DNA of 64,000 nucleotides from Methanoculleus horonobensis (lineage in GTDB: Archaea; Halobacteriota; Methanomicrobia; Methanomicrobiales; Methanoculleaceae), in assembly GCF_001602375.1 (NCBI RefSeq), contig NZ_BCNY01000013.1:358073-422072 (forward strand), in the 5' to 3' direction. The notes under the pieces are model-generated. The model was not told the origin of the DNA, made no database searches, and saw only the letters and a program-made list of their open reading frames with translations. Shown here one piece after another: positions 18,053 through 26,739 of the stretch (position 1 is the first letter of the stretch; the number at the start of each line of letters is the position of its first letter). The translations under genes were made by a program, and so were the position numbers.

Positions 18053-18324
18053 TTCGATTTTGCCAAAATGCAGTTTTGCTCCGATTTCGGTCCGAAAGAG
18101 ATCTCCGTCGGAACCATGTAACCTGCATATCCCATGCATGTCCTTTCTCAGGCGTCTGGATCGCACTTTGGGCAATCCGGCAGACCCGCACAGGTTGCCG
18201 GGAACCGGGCGGCTTATCCGTGACCGGACAATTCTCCAGCAGGTATTTCATCGTTGCGACGCGTAATATCGAATAACGAGCATGTTCGCAGATCAACCGA
18301 CCGGAATCCGGGGAGACAACCACC

Positions 18325-18855
18325 ATGGCGTGTAGGTGCTGCCAGTGCGGCAGCTGCTGCAGCAATATGAGAAACGTCCACATGGTCATCGAAGAGCGCG
18401 GCGACTACACCTTCGTCGTGCGTAACGCCTACACCGGGGACGTGAAGGAGGTGCGGGTCGACCCGGACAAGATCGCGCTCTTCGAGGATACGAGCAGCAT
18501 CGCGGAACTGCCGGACGCATGCCCCTTCCTGAGGTTCGAAACTCCCGGCGATTCTCCTGCTCCGTCCCACGGGAACGTCGCATTCGACGGGAAGAAGGGA
18601 AAGGCATGGTGCACCGTCCACCTGACACGCCCCGAGATCTGCCGCGATTACTGCTGCTGGCGTCTCCTCATCCTCGATTCGGAGGGCCGAAGGGCCGGGC
18701 GCGTGATGTACCAGACAACGTTCCTCCCGGACACCGATGAACTCCGCCGGCTCTGGGAACAGGTGCAACCGACGCTGAACGGGCTCACCGGCACCGAATG
18801 GGACGATGCCGTCATCGATATTCTCACGGCAGCCGGATACCGCGTCCGCCGGTAA
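18325..18855 (+). CDS. YkgJ-type cysteine-cluster protein
   Basis: A 176-residue protein with the putative zinc- or iron-chelating YkgJ domain: CRCCQCGSCCSNM at the N-terminus, then DACPFL, WCTVHLTRPEICRDYCCW. Family members bind a metal through eight or so cysteines; the function is unknown. It lies alone after the tRNA, converging with the large HEAT-repeat gene. Confidence 0.8.
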   Translation: MACRCCQCGSCCSNMRNVHMVIEERGDYTFVVRNAYTGDVKEVRVDPDKIALFEDTSSIAELPDACPFLRFETPGDSPAPSHGNVAFDGKKGKAWCTVHLTRPEICRDYCCWRLLILDSEGRRAGRVMYQTTFLPDTDELRRLWEQVQPTLNGLTGTEWDDAVIDILTAAGYRVRR

Positions 18856-18931
18856 CTGGCGCGAGACTCAAAAAAAGCCGGGGGATGCTGCAAGTTTCCG
18901 CCGAAACCGTGGGAAAAGAGTCCGGGCCCGC

Positions 18932-21900
18932 CTACAGGTCGCCCGTCTCATCCCCCGCCCGCGCCCGGATCCGCTCCACAGCATTCTCGGCGGCTTTCCG
19001 GGCGTACCAGTCCTCGTCGTCGAAGATGCGCTCGAGAGGAGCGATTGCCCGTGCATCCCCGATCTCAGAGAGCACGTCCGCCGCACGTTTCCGGACATCG
19101 CCGTCCGGGTCGCCGAGTGCGGAGACGACCGGATCCACCGCCGGGGCTCCTATGGTGATGAGCGCCGCCGCGGCCTCCCGCCGGACACTGTAGTAGTCGT
19201 CGTGGAGGAGGTTCATGAGCCCCGGAACCGCACGCGGGTCGCCGATCTCGCCGAGGATCATCGCCGCCCGCCGCCGGATGCTGTCGTCGCGATCGTCAAG
19301 CACGCGCACCAGCAGTTCGACCGCGGCCGTTCCTGCCCGGGCGAGATCGCCCCATCGCTCCTTTGCGATCAGGTAGACGATCGTCTCCTCCTCCGGTGGC
19401 GACCATCCCAGGCGGTCGAGGGCGTCCGCGACCCCGGCACGGACACGGAAATGCTCGTCGGCGAGCGCACCGGGGAGCAGGCGTGCCGCGGGTTCGCCGA
19501 TCAGCACGAGCGCCGCCACCGCACCCTTCCGGGACGCCTCGTTCCCGTCCCTGAGAAGACGCAGGAGCGGCCTGACCGCCGGTTCGCCCATCAGCCCGAG
19601 CGCCCGCACCACGACACGCTCCAGGCGCTGGTCGTCGTGCAGGAGCGCGTCGATCAGCGGCTCGATGGCCGCCGGGTTCCCGATCTTGCCGAGCGTCGCG
19701 GCCGCTCCCATCCGGATTGCCGGGGGAGCGACGCAGAGAGCCCGAACCAGCGGTTCGACGGCCGGATCCCCGATGCCGACGAGCGCCCGCGCCGCACCCA
19801 GGCGGATCTGCCAGTCGCGATCCTGGAGAGCGTCGATGAGCGGAATGACTGCCGGTTCACCGATCATCTTGAGCGCCTCGACCGCCTTTCTCTGCGTGCC
19901 GTCCTGCTCGGTGCGAAGCTCATCGATCAGCCTCGCGACTGCAGGAGCCCCGATCATCCCGAGTGCTCGTGCCGCGCCCACCTGGATTGCACTGTCGGGA
20001 TCGTTGAGCGTCCGGATCAGGGGCTCGACCGCACCGGGCCCGATCCCGGCGACGGAAGCCCACTGCTCCTTCGCGATCAGGTAGCAGACGGTCTCGCTCT
20101 CGGTCCGCGGCTCCCATCCGGCCCTGCCGAGAACCTCCGCCGCGCCCAGCCGCACCAGGTAGCGTCCATCGTTGAGCGCCTGCGTAAGCAGATCGGTGAC
20201 CGGGCTCCCGAGGCGGGTGAGGACGTCGATTGCCCCGAGCCTGACGGCATCGCCGGGGTTCCCCAGCGCCCCGATGAGGGGGGCCGCAACCGCTTCCCCG
20301 AGACCGACGAGTACATCTCCCGCCCGCTGCCGGATCAGGGCATCGTCGCTCCCGAGCGCCTCGACCAGGGCATCGAAGGCATCCTCCCCCATCGCCTCGA
20401 GGATCCCGGCTGCCGTCTGCCCGATCTCGGGGTGCCCGAGAACCGGGACGAGCGCGCCGGCCGCAGAACCCCCGATCCTGACCAGTGCTCCTGCAGCCGT
20501 CTTCCGGAGCCGGGTCTTCTCCAGTGCCCGGATCAGCGGTTCCACCGCCGCATCCCCGATCGCGACAAGCGTCTCTACCGCCGGATCGCGGAGCGCCTTT
20601 CTACCGAGCAGGAGGAGCAGCGAGGGAACCGCAGGGGCCCCGATGCCGGCCAGCGCCTCCATTGCTCCGGCCTGCACCGCCGGATCAAGGTCGCCGAGCC
20701 GGGGCACCAGGAGATCAACGGCGGGAGCACCGAGACCCACGACCTCCGGCCATCGCTGCAGCGCGATCAGGTGGACGATCTCCTCCTTCGTCCCCCCTTC
20801 GGGAACCCACCCGAACTGTTCGAGGACTCTTGCGGCTCCCATGCGGATCGATGAGTTCTCGTGGCCGAGCGCGCCGGCAAGTGGCTCGAGTGCCGGAGCG
20901 CCGATCCCGGTGAGCGCCGCTGCCGCCCCCGCCTGCCCGTCGCCCTCCTCGCCGAGGAGAGGGATGAGGGCGTCTACCGCAGGCGCACCGATCCCTACCA
21001 GGGCATCGACGGCCTTCCGGTGAAGGCGATCCCTGCCGGTTCTGACGAGTTCGACGATGGCCGGAACCGCCTCAGGCGTCCCGAGTCGGCCAAGAACCTC
21101 GACGGCGTTCTCCCGGGAGGCCCCGGTTCCATCTTCAAGCACCTCAAGGACGGGCGCCACGGCCGGTTCCCCGATGGCTACGAGCGCATCCGCCGCCGCC
21201 GGGGCGACGGCCTCATCGGCGAGGGCAGCCACGAGCGGCCCTACCGCCCCCGGATCGCCTATCTCGCCGAGCGTCGCCGCAGCCTCACAGCGGATACGGT
21301 CGTCGTCGCCGTTGATTACCCGGATCAGCGGATCGACGGCCGGCGAGCCCATCAGAGCAAGTTCCGTCCATTCCTCCCGGGCAATCAGGAACCAGGCCCG
21401 TTCGGCATCGCTCCAGGGTTCCCAGTTCATCCTGCCGAGAATCCCGGCGACCCGGGATCGGATACGGGACTGCCCGGACGTCAGTGACTGGATCAGGGCC
21501 GGTACCGCCGGCTCGCCGTGGGCACCGAGAACTTCACAAAGCGCCTCCACCGTCTCCTCGTCCGTGGAGTCCAGGGCGCGGATGCACCCCTCGGTCGCCG
21601 GTTCGCCGATCTTCGCCAGAGCCGCCGCCGCCGTTCTGCGGAGGGAGGGGACGGCGAGCAGCCCGATGAGCGGCTCGACCGCCGGAGAACCGATCTCCGT
21701 GAGCGCCATGGCCGCCAGGGGACGGATCTCGTCACCTGCTTCGTGCAGAAGTTCGACCAGGGGACCGACCGCGGCCCCGCCGATCTCCCCGAGAGTCCGG
21801 GCGGCGTTCCACCACACCCCCCTGTCGGGAGACCTCAGGATGTGAATGAGAGGTTCGACCGCGGTTTCACCATAGTCCGCGACATCGAGCCACGCCTCGT

Positions 21901-23350
21901 CGGCGATCAGGTAACGTATCGCACCGGCATCATCGGGGGCCTTCCATCCAAGTTCCCGGAGGACGGAGGATGACGACCTCCGGATGCTCCGTTCAGACGC
22001 ACCGAGGGCCTCGATCAGGAAGGGGGCGGCTTCGTCGCCGATCTCCCGGAGCGCGTAGCGGGCACCGAACTGAACCTCGCCGTCGCCGTCGGCAAGTGCT
22101 GCAATGAGAGGCGGCACGGCGGGACTCCCGATGCGGACGAGCGTGGCTGCCGCCCCGATCTGCGCCGTAACGTCCCCGAGCGCAGCAATCAGCGGAGGGA
22201 TCGAACCCTCGCCGATCAGGGCGAGGGCTTCGGCGATGCACCATCGCCGCCCGTCGTCCGCAAGAGCAAGCGCCCGGACCAGGGGATCCACGGCATCGGC
22301 TCCCCGCTCTGTGATGGCATCGACGGCTCGCCCGCGAACGTCGGCATCGTCACTCCCGAGGTCATCGATGAGCGACTCTATCGGGCGTTCATCGTCCCCC
22401 TCCACAGTCTCACGGGCAGGGAGAGAGGCGGTCACGGCCGCCGGCTCTTCGTCTGAGAGATCGAGATCGGCAAACCCGGAAGAGGGGTCGAGATCTCCGT
22501 CGCCGAACCCGAGCATCTGCATGAGTTCATCGTCGCTGAGGGAGTCGGGGTGCGGGGCAGGCAGGCCGTCCTGAACGCCGGACATACCGTCATCCGGATC
22601 ATCCGGTTCTTCCGGTTTCTTCGGATCCTCTGGATCCTTCGGTTCCTTCGGATCCTTCAGATCCTCCGGTTCCTCCGGTTCCTCTGGTTCCTTCGGATCC
22701 TTCGGTTCCTTCGGATCCTCCGGATCCTTCGGTTCCTTCGGTTCCTTCGGATCCTCCGGATCCTCCGGAAACGAAAAGGCGGGGAGGGCTTCGGCCTCGG
22801 GGTTCTCCGGAGGGAGGGAAGCGAGATCCCCGGGGCGGTCCACGGGGGAAGGGGCGGTAACCGTTCCGTCCGGCGAAACGAGTTCATTGAATCGCTGGAG
22901 GGCATCGGGGATCCTCTCAAGCCTTTCAAGGATGTTCGTACCATCGTCGGCCGGGCCATGCCCGGTCGGAGGTGTCTCGACGGACTCACCGGCAACCGGG
23001 GATTCGGGATCGTCCTCACTACCGTTCTCTTCGGCACCCCTCTTCATCCAGCGCCGGATAAATGAAGAGCCGTTCGGCCCGAAAAGCCCGGCCAGGCTCA
23101 CGATGGGGCATACGGGCTCGACCGCCGGTATACCCGGAACGTCCATACCGGGCTGGAGAAGGAAAAGGCATACGATACCGAAGATCACGCAGATCAGGGC
23201 ATACGACGTCGGAAAAGGTTCACGGCCGTCATCGAGTCCGGGAACACTCCCATCCGCAGATGGCGACAACACCATCACCACATCGTGGATTCCGGCTGCC
23301 GGATCAGCGAATTGGCGGTCCGGGAATACTCGTCGGTCCTCGATGCACAT
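18932..23350 (-). CDS. Giant membrane-anchored HEAT-repeat protein (1472 aa)
   Basis: Residues about 49-66 (YALICVIFGIVCLFLL) form a membrane helix, and 78-92 is weakly hydrophobic. An acidic linker follows, with a Lys/Glu/Asp-Pro tract at about 195-254. From about 325 to the end are PBS-lyase-type HEAT repeats of about 30 residues (G-PAV-PLI-AL-D, R--AA-AL--IG). Five times the array is broken by a variant unit with W-P...YLIA-E-W-E-A--G--AV. HEAT arrays bind proteins or act as lyases; no partner is visible. I take it as one intact gene on the minus strand; the long frame on the other strand is a shadow. Confidence 0.85.
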   Translation of the reverse strand: MCIEDRRVFPDRQFADPAAGIHDVVMVLSPSADGSVPGLDDGREPFPTSYALICVIFGIVCLFLLQPGMDVPGIPAVEPVCPIVSLAGLFGPNGSSFIRRWMKRGAEENGSEDDPESPVAGESVETPPTGHGPADDGTNILERLERIPDALQRFNELVSPDGTVTAPSPVDRPGDLASLPPENPEAEALPAFSFPEDPEDPKEPKEPKDPEDPKEPKDPKEPEEPEEPEDLKDPKEPKDPEDPKKPEEPDDPDDGMSGVQDGLPAPHPDSLSDDELMQMLGFGDGDLDPSSGFADLDLSDEEPAAVTASLPARETVEGDDERPIESLIDDLGSDDADVRGRAVDAITERGADAVDPLVRALALADDGRRWCIAEALALIGEGSIPPLIAALGDVTAQIGAAATLVRIGSPAVPPLIAALADGDGEVQFGARYALREIGDEAAPFLIEALGASERSIRRSSSSVLRELGWKAPDDAGAIRYLIADEAWLDVADYGETAVEPLIHILRSPDRGVWWNAARTLGEIGGAAVGPLVELLHEAGDEIRPLAAMALTEIGSPAVEPLIGLLAVPSLRRTAAAALAKIGEPATEGCIRALDSTDEETVEALCEVLGAHGEPAVPALIQSLTSGQSRIRSRVAGILGRMNWEPWSDAERAWFLIAREEWTELALMGSPAVDPLIRVINGDDDRIRCEAAATLGEIGDPGAVGPLVAALADEAVAPAAADALVAIGEPAVAPVLEVLEDGTGASRENAVEVLGRLGTPEAVPAIVELVRTGRDRLHRKAVDALVGIGAPAVDALIPLLGEEGDGQAGAAAALTGIGAPALEPLAGALGHENSSIRMGAARVLEQFGWVPEGGTKEEIVHLIALQRWPEVVGLGAPAVDLLVPRLGDLDPAVQAGAMEALAGIGAPAVPSLLLLLGRKALRDPAVETLVAIGDAAVEPLIRALEKTRLRKTAAGALVRIGGSAAGALVPVLGHPEIGQTAAGILEAMGEDAFDALVEALGSDDALIRQRAGDVLVGLGEAVAAPLIGALGNPGDAVRLGAIDVLTRLGSPVTDLLTQALNDGRYLVRLGAAEVLGRAGWEPRTESETVCYLIAKEQWASVAGIGPGAVEPLIRTLNDPDSAIQVGAARALGMIGAPAVARLIDELRTEQDGTQRKAVEALKMIGEPAVIPLIDALQDRDWQIRLGAARALVGIGDPAVEPLVRALCVAPPAIRMGAAATLGKIGNPAAIEPLIDALLHDDQRLERVVVRALGLMGEPAVRPLLRLLRDGNEASRKGAVAALVLIGEPAARLLPGALADEHFRVRAGVADALDRLGWSPPEEETIVYLIAKERWGDLARAGTAAVELLVRVLDDRDDSIRRRAAMILGEIGDPRAVPGLMNLLHDDYYSVRREAAAALITIGAPAVDPVVSALGDPDGDVRKRAADVLSEIGDARAIAPLERIFDDEDWYARKAAENAVERIRARAGDETGDL
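22594..22775. repeat. 9-bp-periodic low-complexity tract inside the HEAT-protein gene
   Basis: Short units resembling tccttcgga and tcctccgga repeat in frame and encode the (K/E)-(E/D)-P linker. Repeats divisible by three keep the frame open. Such tracts change length by slippage, so the linker length may vary between strains. Confidence 0.75.
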
Positions 23351-23649
23351 AATGAAACCTTTACGTCTAAAAATTAAATATGTTTGTTTCTCTAGCCCGG
23401 GAAATAAAAAAATATTTAAATATTACCTGTTTCAGGAACAGATATTAGCTCTCCGGGCCCCAGGGACTCCGGGCCGCGCCCGCACCGAACCGATGAGGCG
23501 TATCAGATGGTGGTCACGGGTATGATGCTGCACGGAGCGTTGCAGCAACGTGACCGATCAACCGCTATCTGCGGCATGGGCATCCGGAGATGTGCGGCCC
23601 GGCTGCCGAATTGATCCCATGGCACCTGAATGTAACTACGAACGGCCGA
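23351..23649. other. Intergenic region, no gene seen
   Basis: The 23355-23450 part is AT-rich with tatttaaatatt and serves as the promoter region of the HEAT gene on the minus strand. The rest (23450-23649) is GC-rich; it shows short repeats of gttgcagcaac type only and no frame with family resemblance. Confidence 0.5.
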
Positions 23650-24255
23650 TCAGAACCCTTCGTTCATGATCCGGGTGAGTTCCGAGCGCTTGATCCGCCA
23701 GGTGCCTCCGCACTTGACCGCCGGAATCCGCTCCTCCCGGATGAACTCCCGGATCCGCCCGGGAGTGAAGTTCAGGGTCGAGGCAACGTCGTCGACGGTG
23801 AGCATTGCGTCGCCTGCATTATAGCGGTGGTCGCACCCGATCGTCTCCCAGTTCTCGTCGGGCAGCATGATGGTGATGACCGGTTCGCCGTCGTCCCCCG
23901 GGGAGACCGCGGCCTTGAAGGTCAGGGTGGGAACAAGGCCGTTCTGGTAGAGACTGACCTGAAACTCGAACACTCCCTCGGTCGTCGTGCAGGCTCTGGC
24001 CCTGAACGCATGAAGGGTGTCCCAGAGGTTCTCCGTAACAGTCTCCTGCGGGATATTCGGGAACGGAACCATGCTCTCTGCGACCCGTGCCGAGACCGCA
24101 AGGGGAAGGGTGATGCCCAGATCCCTTCCCATACGGGTGATCTCGATCAGATCGCCGTCCTCGATGGCGTCCTGGCGTGTCTTGCTCTGCTGTTCCGGGT
24201 CGGCAAGCCCCCAGATCTCTTCCGGTTTCCGCAATTGCACTCTTCGCATCTCCAT
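23650..24255 (-). CDS. DUF6573-like protein with excisionase-type helix-turn-helix
   Basis: A 201-residue protein. The N-terminal part (about 25-125) resembles the DUF6573 domain found in phages, plasmids and islands (AIEDGDLIEITRMGRDLGIT, LPLAVSARV). The C-terminal 50 residues are a MerR/excisionase-type helix-turn-helix (LTVDDVASTLNFTPGRIREF, IPAVKCGGTWRIKRSELTRI). Both parts are typical of mobile elements, yet no integrase or attachment site is visible beside it. It could be a relic of an integrated element or a domesticated regulator. Confidence 0.65.
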   Translation of the reverse strand: MEMRRVQLRKPEEIWGLADPEQQSKTRQDAIEDGDLIEITRMGRDLGITLPLAVSARVAESMVPFPNIPQETVTENLWDTLHAFRARACTTTEGVFEFQVSLYQNGLVPTLTFKAAVSPGDDGEPVITIMLPDENWETIGCDHRYNAGDAMLTVDDVASTLNFTPGRIREFIREERIPAVKCGGTWRIKRSELTRIMNEGF

Positions 24256-24563
24256 GGGTCTATCTCTCCGGACTAATTTCGCGCTCTACTATACCACTAT
24301 AGGGATATCGATCTTAAAATATTTACCAAATATTTCGCAGTATTTTCCGATTTCTTACGAGCTAAAGGCGTATTTAGGAGAGCCCCGGAGCGAAATGCAG
24401 CCATGATCCGGCAAGAACCGTCATGCAACTTCAGAGGACGGGACTACCTGACCAATAATCCAAAAATAACGAATACGGGGGCTCTAAATGGTTCCCGTGA
24501 AGTCCGATCCCGGGAGGGGTGCTCCGACAAAGCCTATATAGCATCAGGGTGAGTCTTGAGGCA
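24256..24563. promoter_or_regulatory. Intergenic region with divergent promoters
   Basis: Holds an AT-rich block (24290-24365) that suits the promoter of the minus-strand DUF6573-like gene. A TATATA box at 24535-24540 points toward the CARF-like gene. The box is about 25 bp before GTG 24564, suggesting a leaderless start there. No RNA gene seen. Confidence 0.5.
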
Positions 24564-25076
24564 GTGATTGCCCCCGTGACCACCGCTTCCGGCGACGCCT
24601 ACATAGCACTTCTCGGACGCTCGACATGGGCGCTCGTCAACGCTTACCATGCAGTCTTGCGGGAGAAAGGGTTGCGCCCCGAACGGGTCATTGTCGTCAC
24701 CGAAGAACCCTACGCGCAGGAAGCATCGATCGCGGCCGAAGCAATCGGAATCGTCTCGGAGGGATACGGGTTCGCCCCCGCGATCGCAACGGAGATCCTG
24801 CCGGAAGCGGACTTTGTGCGGGCCGGGCAGACGATCAGATCGCTCTCTAACGACCTCATCCGGCAGGGGCTCCGCGTGGCGATCGACATCACCTCCGGCA
24901 GGAAGGTCACGGTCGCCGGGGCGCTGATCGCAGTCTCGGTCGCGGGACTCGATATCCGGCACATCTATTACCTCGCCATGAAGAACACCGACGACGTTGC
25001 AAAACCCTACATGATGATCCCGCACCAGATCCAGCAGATCCGGGACATCATGGAGGATGCGGGTGCGAGAGAATGA
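24564..25076 (+). CDS. CARF-like ligand-sensor domain protein
   Basis: A Rossmann-like protein of about 170 residues that looks like a stand-alone CARF (CRISPR-associated Rossmann fold) domain. It shows beta-1 and first loop AYIALLGRSTWALVNAYHAV, beta-2 RVIVVT, and the signature IDITSGRKVTVAGALIAVS near residue 110, like the D-(I/V)-T-G-G-K motif of CARF proteins. CARF domains bind cyclic oligoadenylate or nucleotides and switch an attached effector. No helix-turn-helix or HEPN part is fused here, but the next gene, overlapping by ATGA, encodes a PIN-like nuclease. Start uncertain: GTG 24519, 24549 or 24564; the TATA box favours 24564. Confidence 0.6.
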   Translation: MIAPVTTASGDAYIALLGRSTWALVNAYHAVLREKGLRPERVIVVTEEPYAQEASIAAEAIGIVSEGYGFAPAIATEILPEADFVRAGQTIRSLSNDLIRQGLRVAIDITSGRKVTVAGALIAVSVAGLDIRHIYYLAMKNTDDVAKPYMMIPHQIQQIRDIMEDAGARE

Positions 25077-26080
25077 ACGATGCGGTCATCCGGGAGGACG
25101 AACTGCAGGTTCTCATCAACGGCCTCGACGAGATCCGCGTCACGTACCCGCTCTACGAGGGCGATATCCTGGTCGCACGTCCAGAAGGAGCCGGATATTC
25201 ACTCGAACTGCCCGCGTCCCGCGAGACCTTCCAGGACTGGATCGCCGAATACGAGCAGATCTCCACGGAGCTTCCCTCTTATGGCGATCTCCAGGAGTGC
25301 ATGTTTGCAAGCGGGGTCGCCCGTTACGTGAACCAGACCGCCTTTGATGCGATGCTCGCATCCTACGGACAGCTCAAGAAGGCCGTCTTCTTCGGCCTGG
25401 ATACGAACCTCTTCTACCACGGGTTTGCATCGAACAACCCCCGGATCGATCACGCCTCGTACCTGATCGTCGATACCGTCCGGGACGAGATCGCGTATGC
25501 CATCAATCGCAAGTACCCGGCAAAGACGATCGGGGAGATGACGGCACTGGCGCCCGACTGCCGGGAATATATCGTGGAACTCGAGAACAAGCGGACGAAG
25601 CGGTCGCGCAAAGCGGCGTATCTCGCGCTGAAGGAGTACCGCACCATCCGCGACCGGGCGACGGAGATTGCGGCGCCGGGCCCGCATACGCACCTCTCCG
25701 AGGAGAACGACCATAACATCGTCCGGGCGCTCAGAAGGTTCGAGGAGGAGCGGTACGCCCTCCCGGTTCTCCTGACCGCCGACATCTACATGGCCGACCT
25801 CTGCATGGCCGAGGGGCTCGAGTACTTCTACTTCGACCGCCCATATAGGTTGGAGGCAACAACCTGCACGGCGTCGGCGTTCCGGCGGCTGCTCTTCAAC
25901 ATCGCCGCCGTCTTCGGGTTCGTCGACTGCAACGGCATCGCGATCTTCGGGGAGTACGGCGGGAAGGGCAACGACCTCGACGAACTGAAGGTCCGTTTCC
26001 GGGACGACGAGGCGTACCGTGCATTCATGAGGGAACTCAAGATATGCAGAAACCTTACGGCACTCGGCATAACGCGGTAG
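25073..26080 (+). CDS. PIN-like nuclease, coupled to the CARF-like gene
   Basis: A 335-residue protein. Residues 1-100 have no recognised domain. From about 103 a PIN-like fold starts: FFGLDTNLFY (Asp110), IVDTVRDEIAYAIN (Glu139), ENDHNIVRAL (Asp213) and LLTADIYMADLCMAEGLEYF (Asp237). These four acidic residues fit the metal-binding set of PIN ribonucleases. The basic stretch ENKRTKRSRKAAY between them could bind RNA. The ATG overlaps the CARF-like stop by 4 bp, and HAD starts inside its end. The simplest reading is a ligand-gated RNase; this is inference. Confidence 0.6.
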   Translation: MNDAVIREDELQVLINGLDEIRVTYPLYEGDILVARPEGAGYSLELPASRETFQDWIAEYEQISTELPSYGDLQECMFASGVARYVNQTAFDAMLASYGQLKKAVFFGLDTNLFYHGFASNNPRIDHASYLIVDTVRDEIAYAINRKYPAKTIGEMTALAPDCREYIVELENKRTKRSRKAAYLALKEYRTIRDRATEIAAPGPHTHLSEENDHNIVRALRRFEEERYALPVLLTADIYMADLCMAEGLEYFYFDRPYRLEATTCTASAFRRLLFNIAAVFGFVDCNGIAIFGEYGGKGNDLDELKVRFRDDEAYRAFMRELKICRNLTALGITR

Positions 26081-26739
26081 AGGCAATCCTCTGCGATATG
26101 GACAACACCCTCTTCGACCTTGTCGGAGCAATGCGGGAGGCGTGCCGGTGCGTGATCGATCATCTCGGAACCGGCGACCCGGAAGCGCTCTTTTCGCAAT
26201 TTCTCCGGGGAATTCACGGGTTCGAGGATCACGAGAACATACGCGACTACATGAGCGAACTCGGGGTCTATGAGCCCGGAACGTTCGAGGTCTGCTGCCG
26301 CACCTACGAGGACGTGAAACTCGGTCTGGTCGAAGCCTACCCGGGCGTCGAGGAGACGCTCCGGGGCCTCCGGGACGCCGGGATCTCTCTCGCGGTCGTG
26401 ACCGACGCGGAGGCGCCCCAGGCACGCCGGCGGCTCGATAAGACCGGGCTCATCGACTACTTCGAGACCGTGGTGACCCCGGAGGTCTCGGGCAGGCGGA
26501 AACCGGAACCCGACTCCCTCCTCTACGCTCTCCAGCGGCTCGATGCCTCCCCGGCGCGGGCGATGATGGTGGGGGACAGCCTGATCCGCGACATCGCACC
26601 GGGGAGGCATCTCGGGATGGTGACCGCGTTCGCCGCCTACGGCGACTGGCGCGACGGCAGCGTGACGGATATAAAGGCCGATATCGTTCTGGCCGAGTTC
26701 GCCGAACTCGCGGGCCACGTGGGCATTACGGGCCGGTGA
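26044..26739 (+). CDS. HAD-family phosphatase
   Basis: A 231-residue HAD hydrolase: nucleophile motif ILCDMDNTLFDL (Asp-x-Asp), VVTDAE for motif II, KPEP for motif III and MVGDSLIRDIAPG for motif IV, with a helical cap between. This is the subfamily I (phosphoglycolate phosphatase-like) layout. ATG 26044 is the only start before the DxD motif, so the 37-bp overlap with the PIN gene is real. It may hydrolyse a nucleotide or sugar phosphate. Confidence 0.85.
   Translation: MQKPYGTRHNAVEAILCDMDNTLFDLVGAMREACRCVIDHLGTGDPEALFSQFLRGIHGFEDHENIRDYMSELGVYEPGTFEVCCRTYEDVKLGLVEAYPGVEETLRGLRDAGISLAVVTDAEAPQARRRLDKTGLIDYFETVVTPEVSGRRKPEPDSLLYALQRLDASPARAMMVGDSLIRDIAPGRHLGMVTAFAAYGDWRDGSVTDIKADIVLAEFAELAGHVGITGR

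Noticed and set aside
18806..20854. 682-codon open frame on the plus strand, opposite the HEAT-repeat gene
   Set aside because: A shadow: GC-rich third positions keep the opposite strand open. Its translation is Arg/Pro/Asp-rich with no fold; the minus strand shows clear HEAT repeats.
22550..23065. Frame encoding Arg/Phe/Leu-rich repeats on the plus strand
   Set aside because: It is the reverse strand of the Lys/Glu-Pro linker tract; an artefact of 9-bp periodicity.
24519..24563. Longer start for the CARF-like gene at GTG 24519
   Set aside because: It would place the TATA box at 24535-24540 inside the coding region; the extra residues are not part of the fold. Kept as a lesser option.
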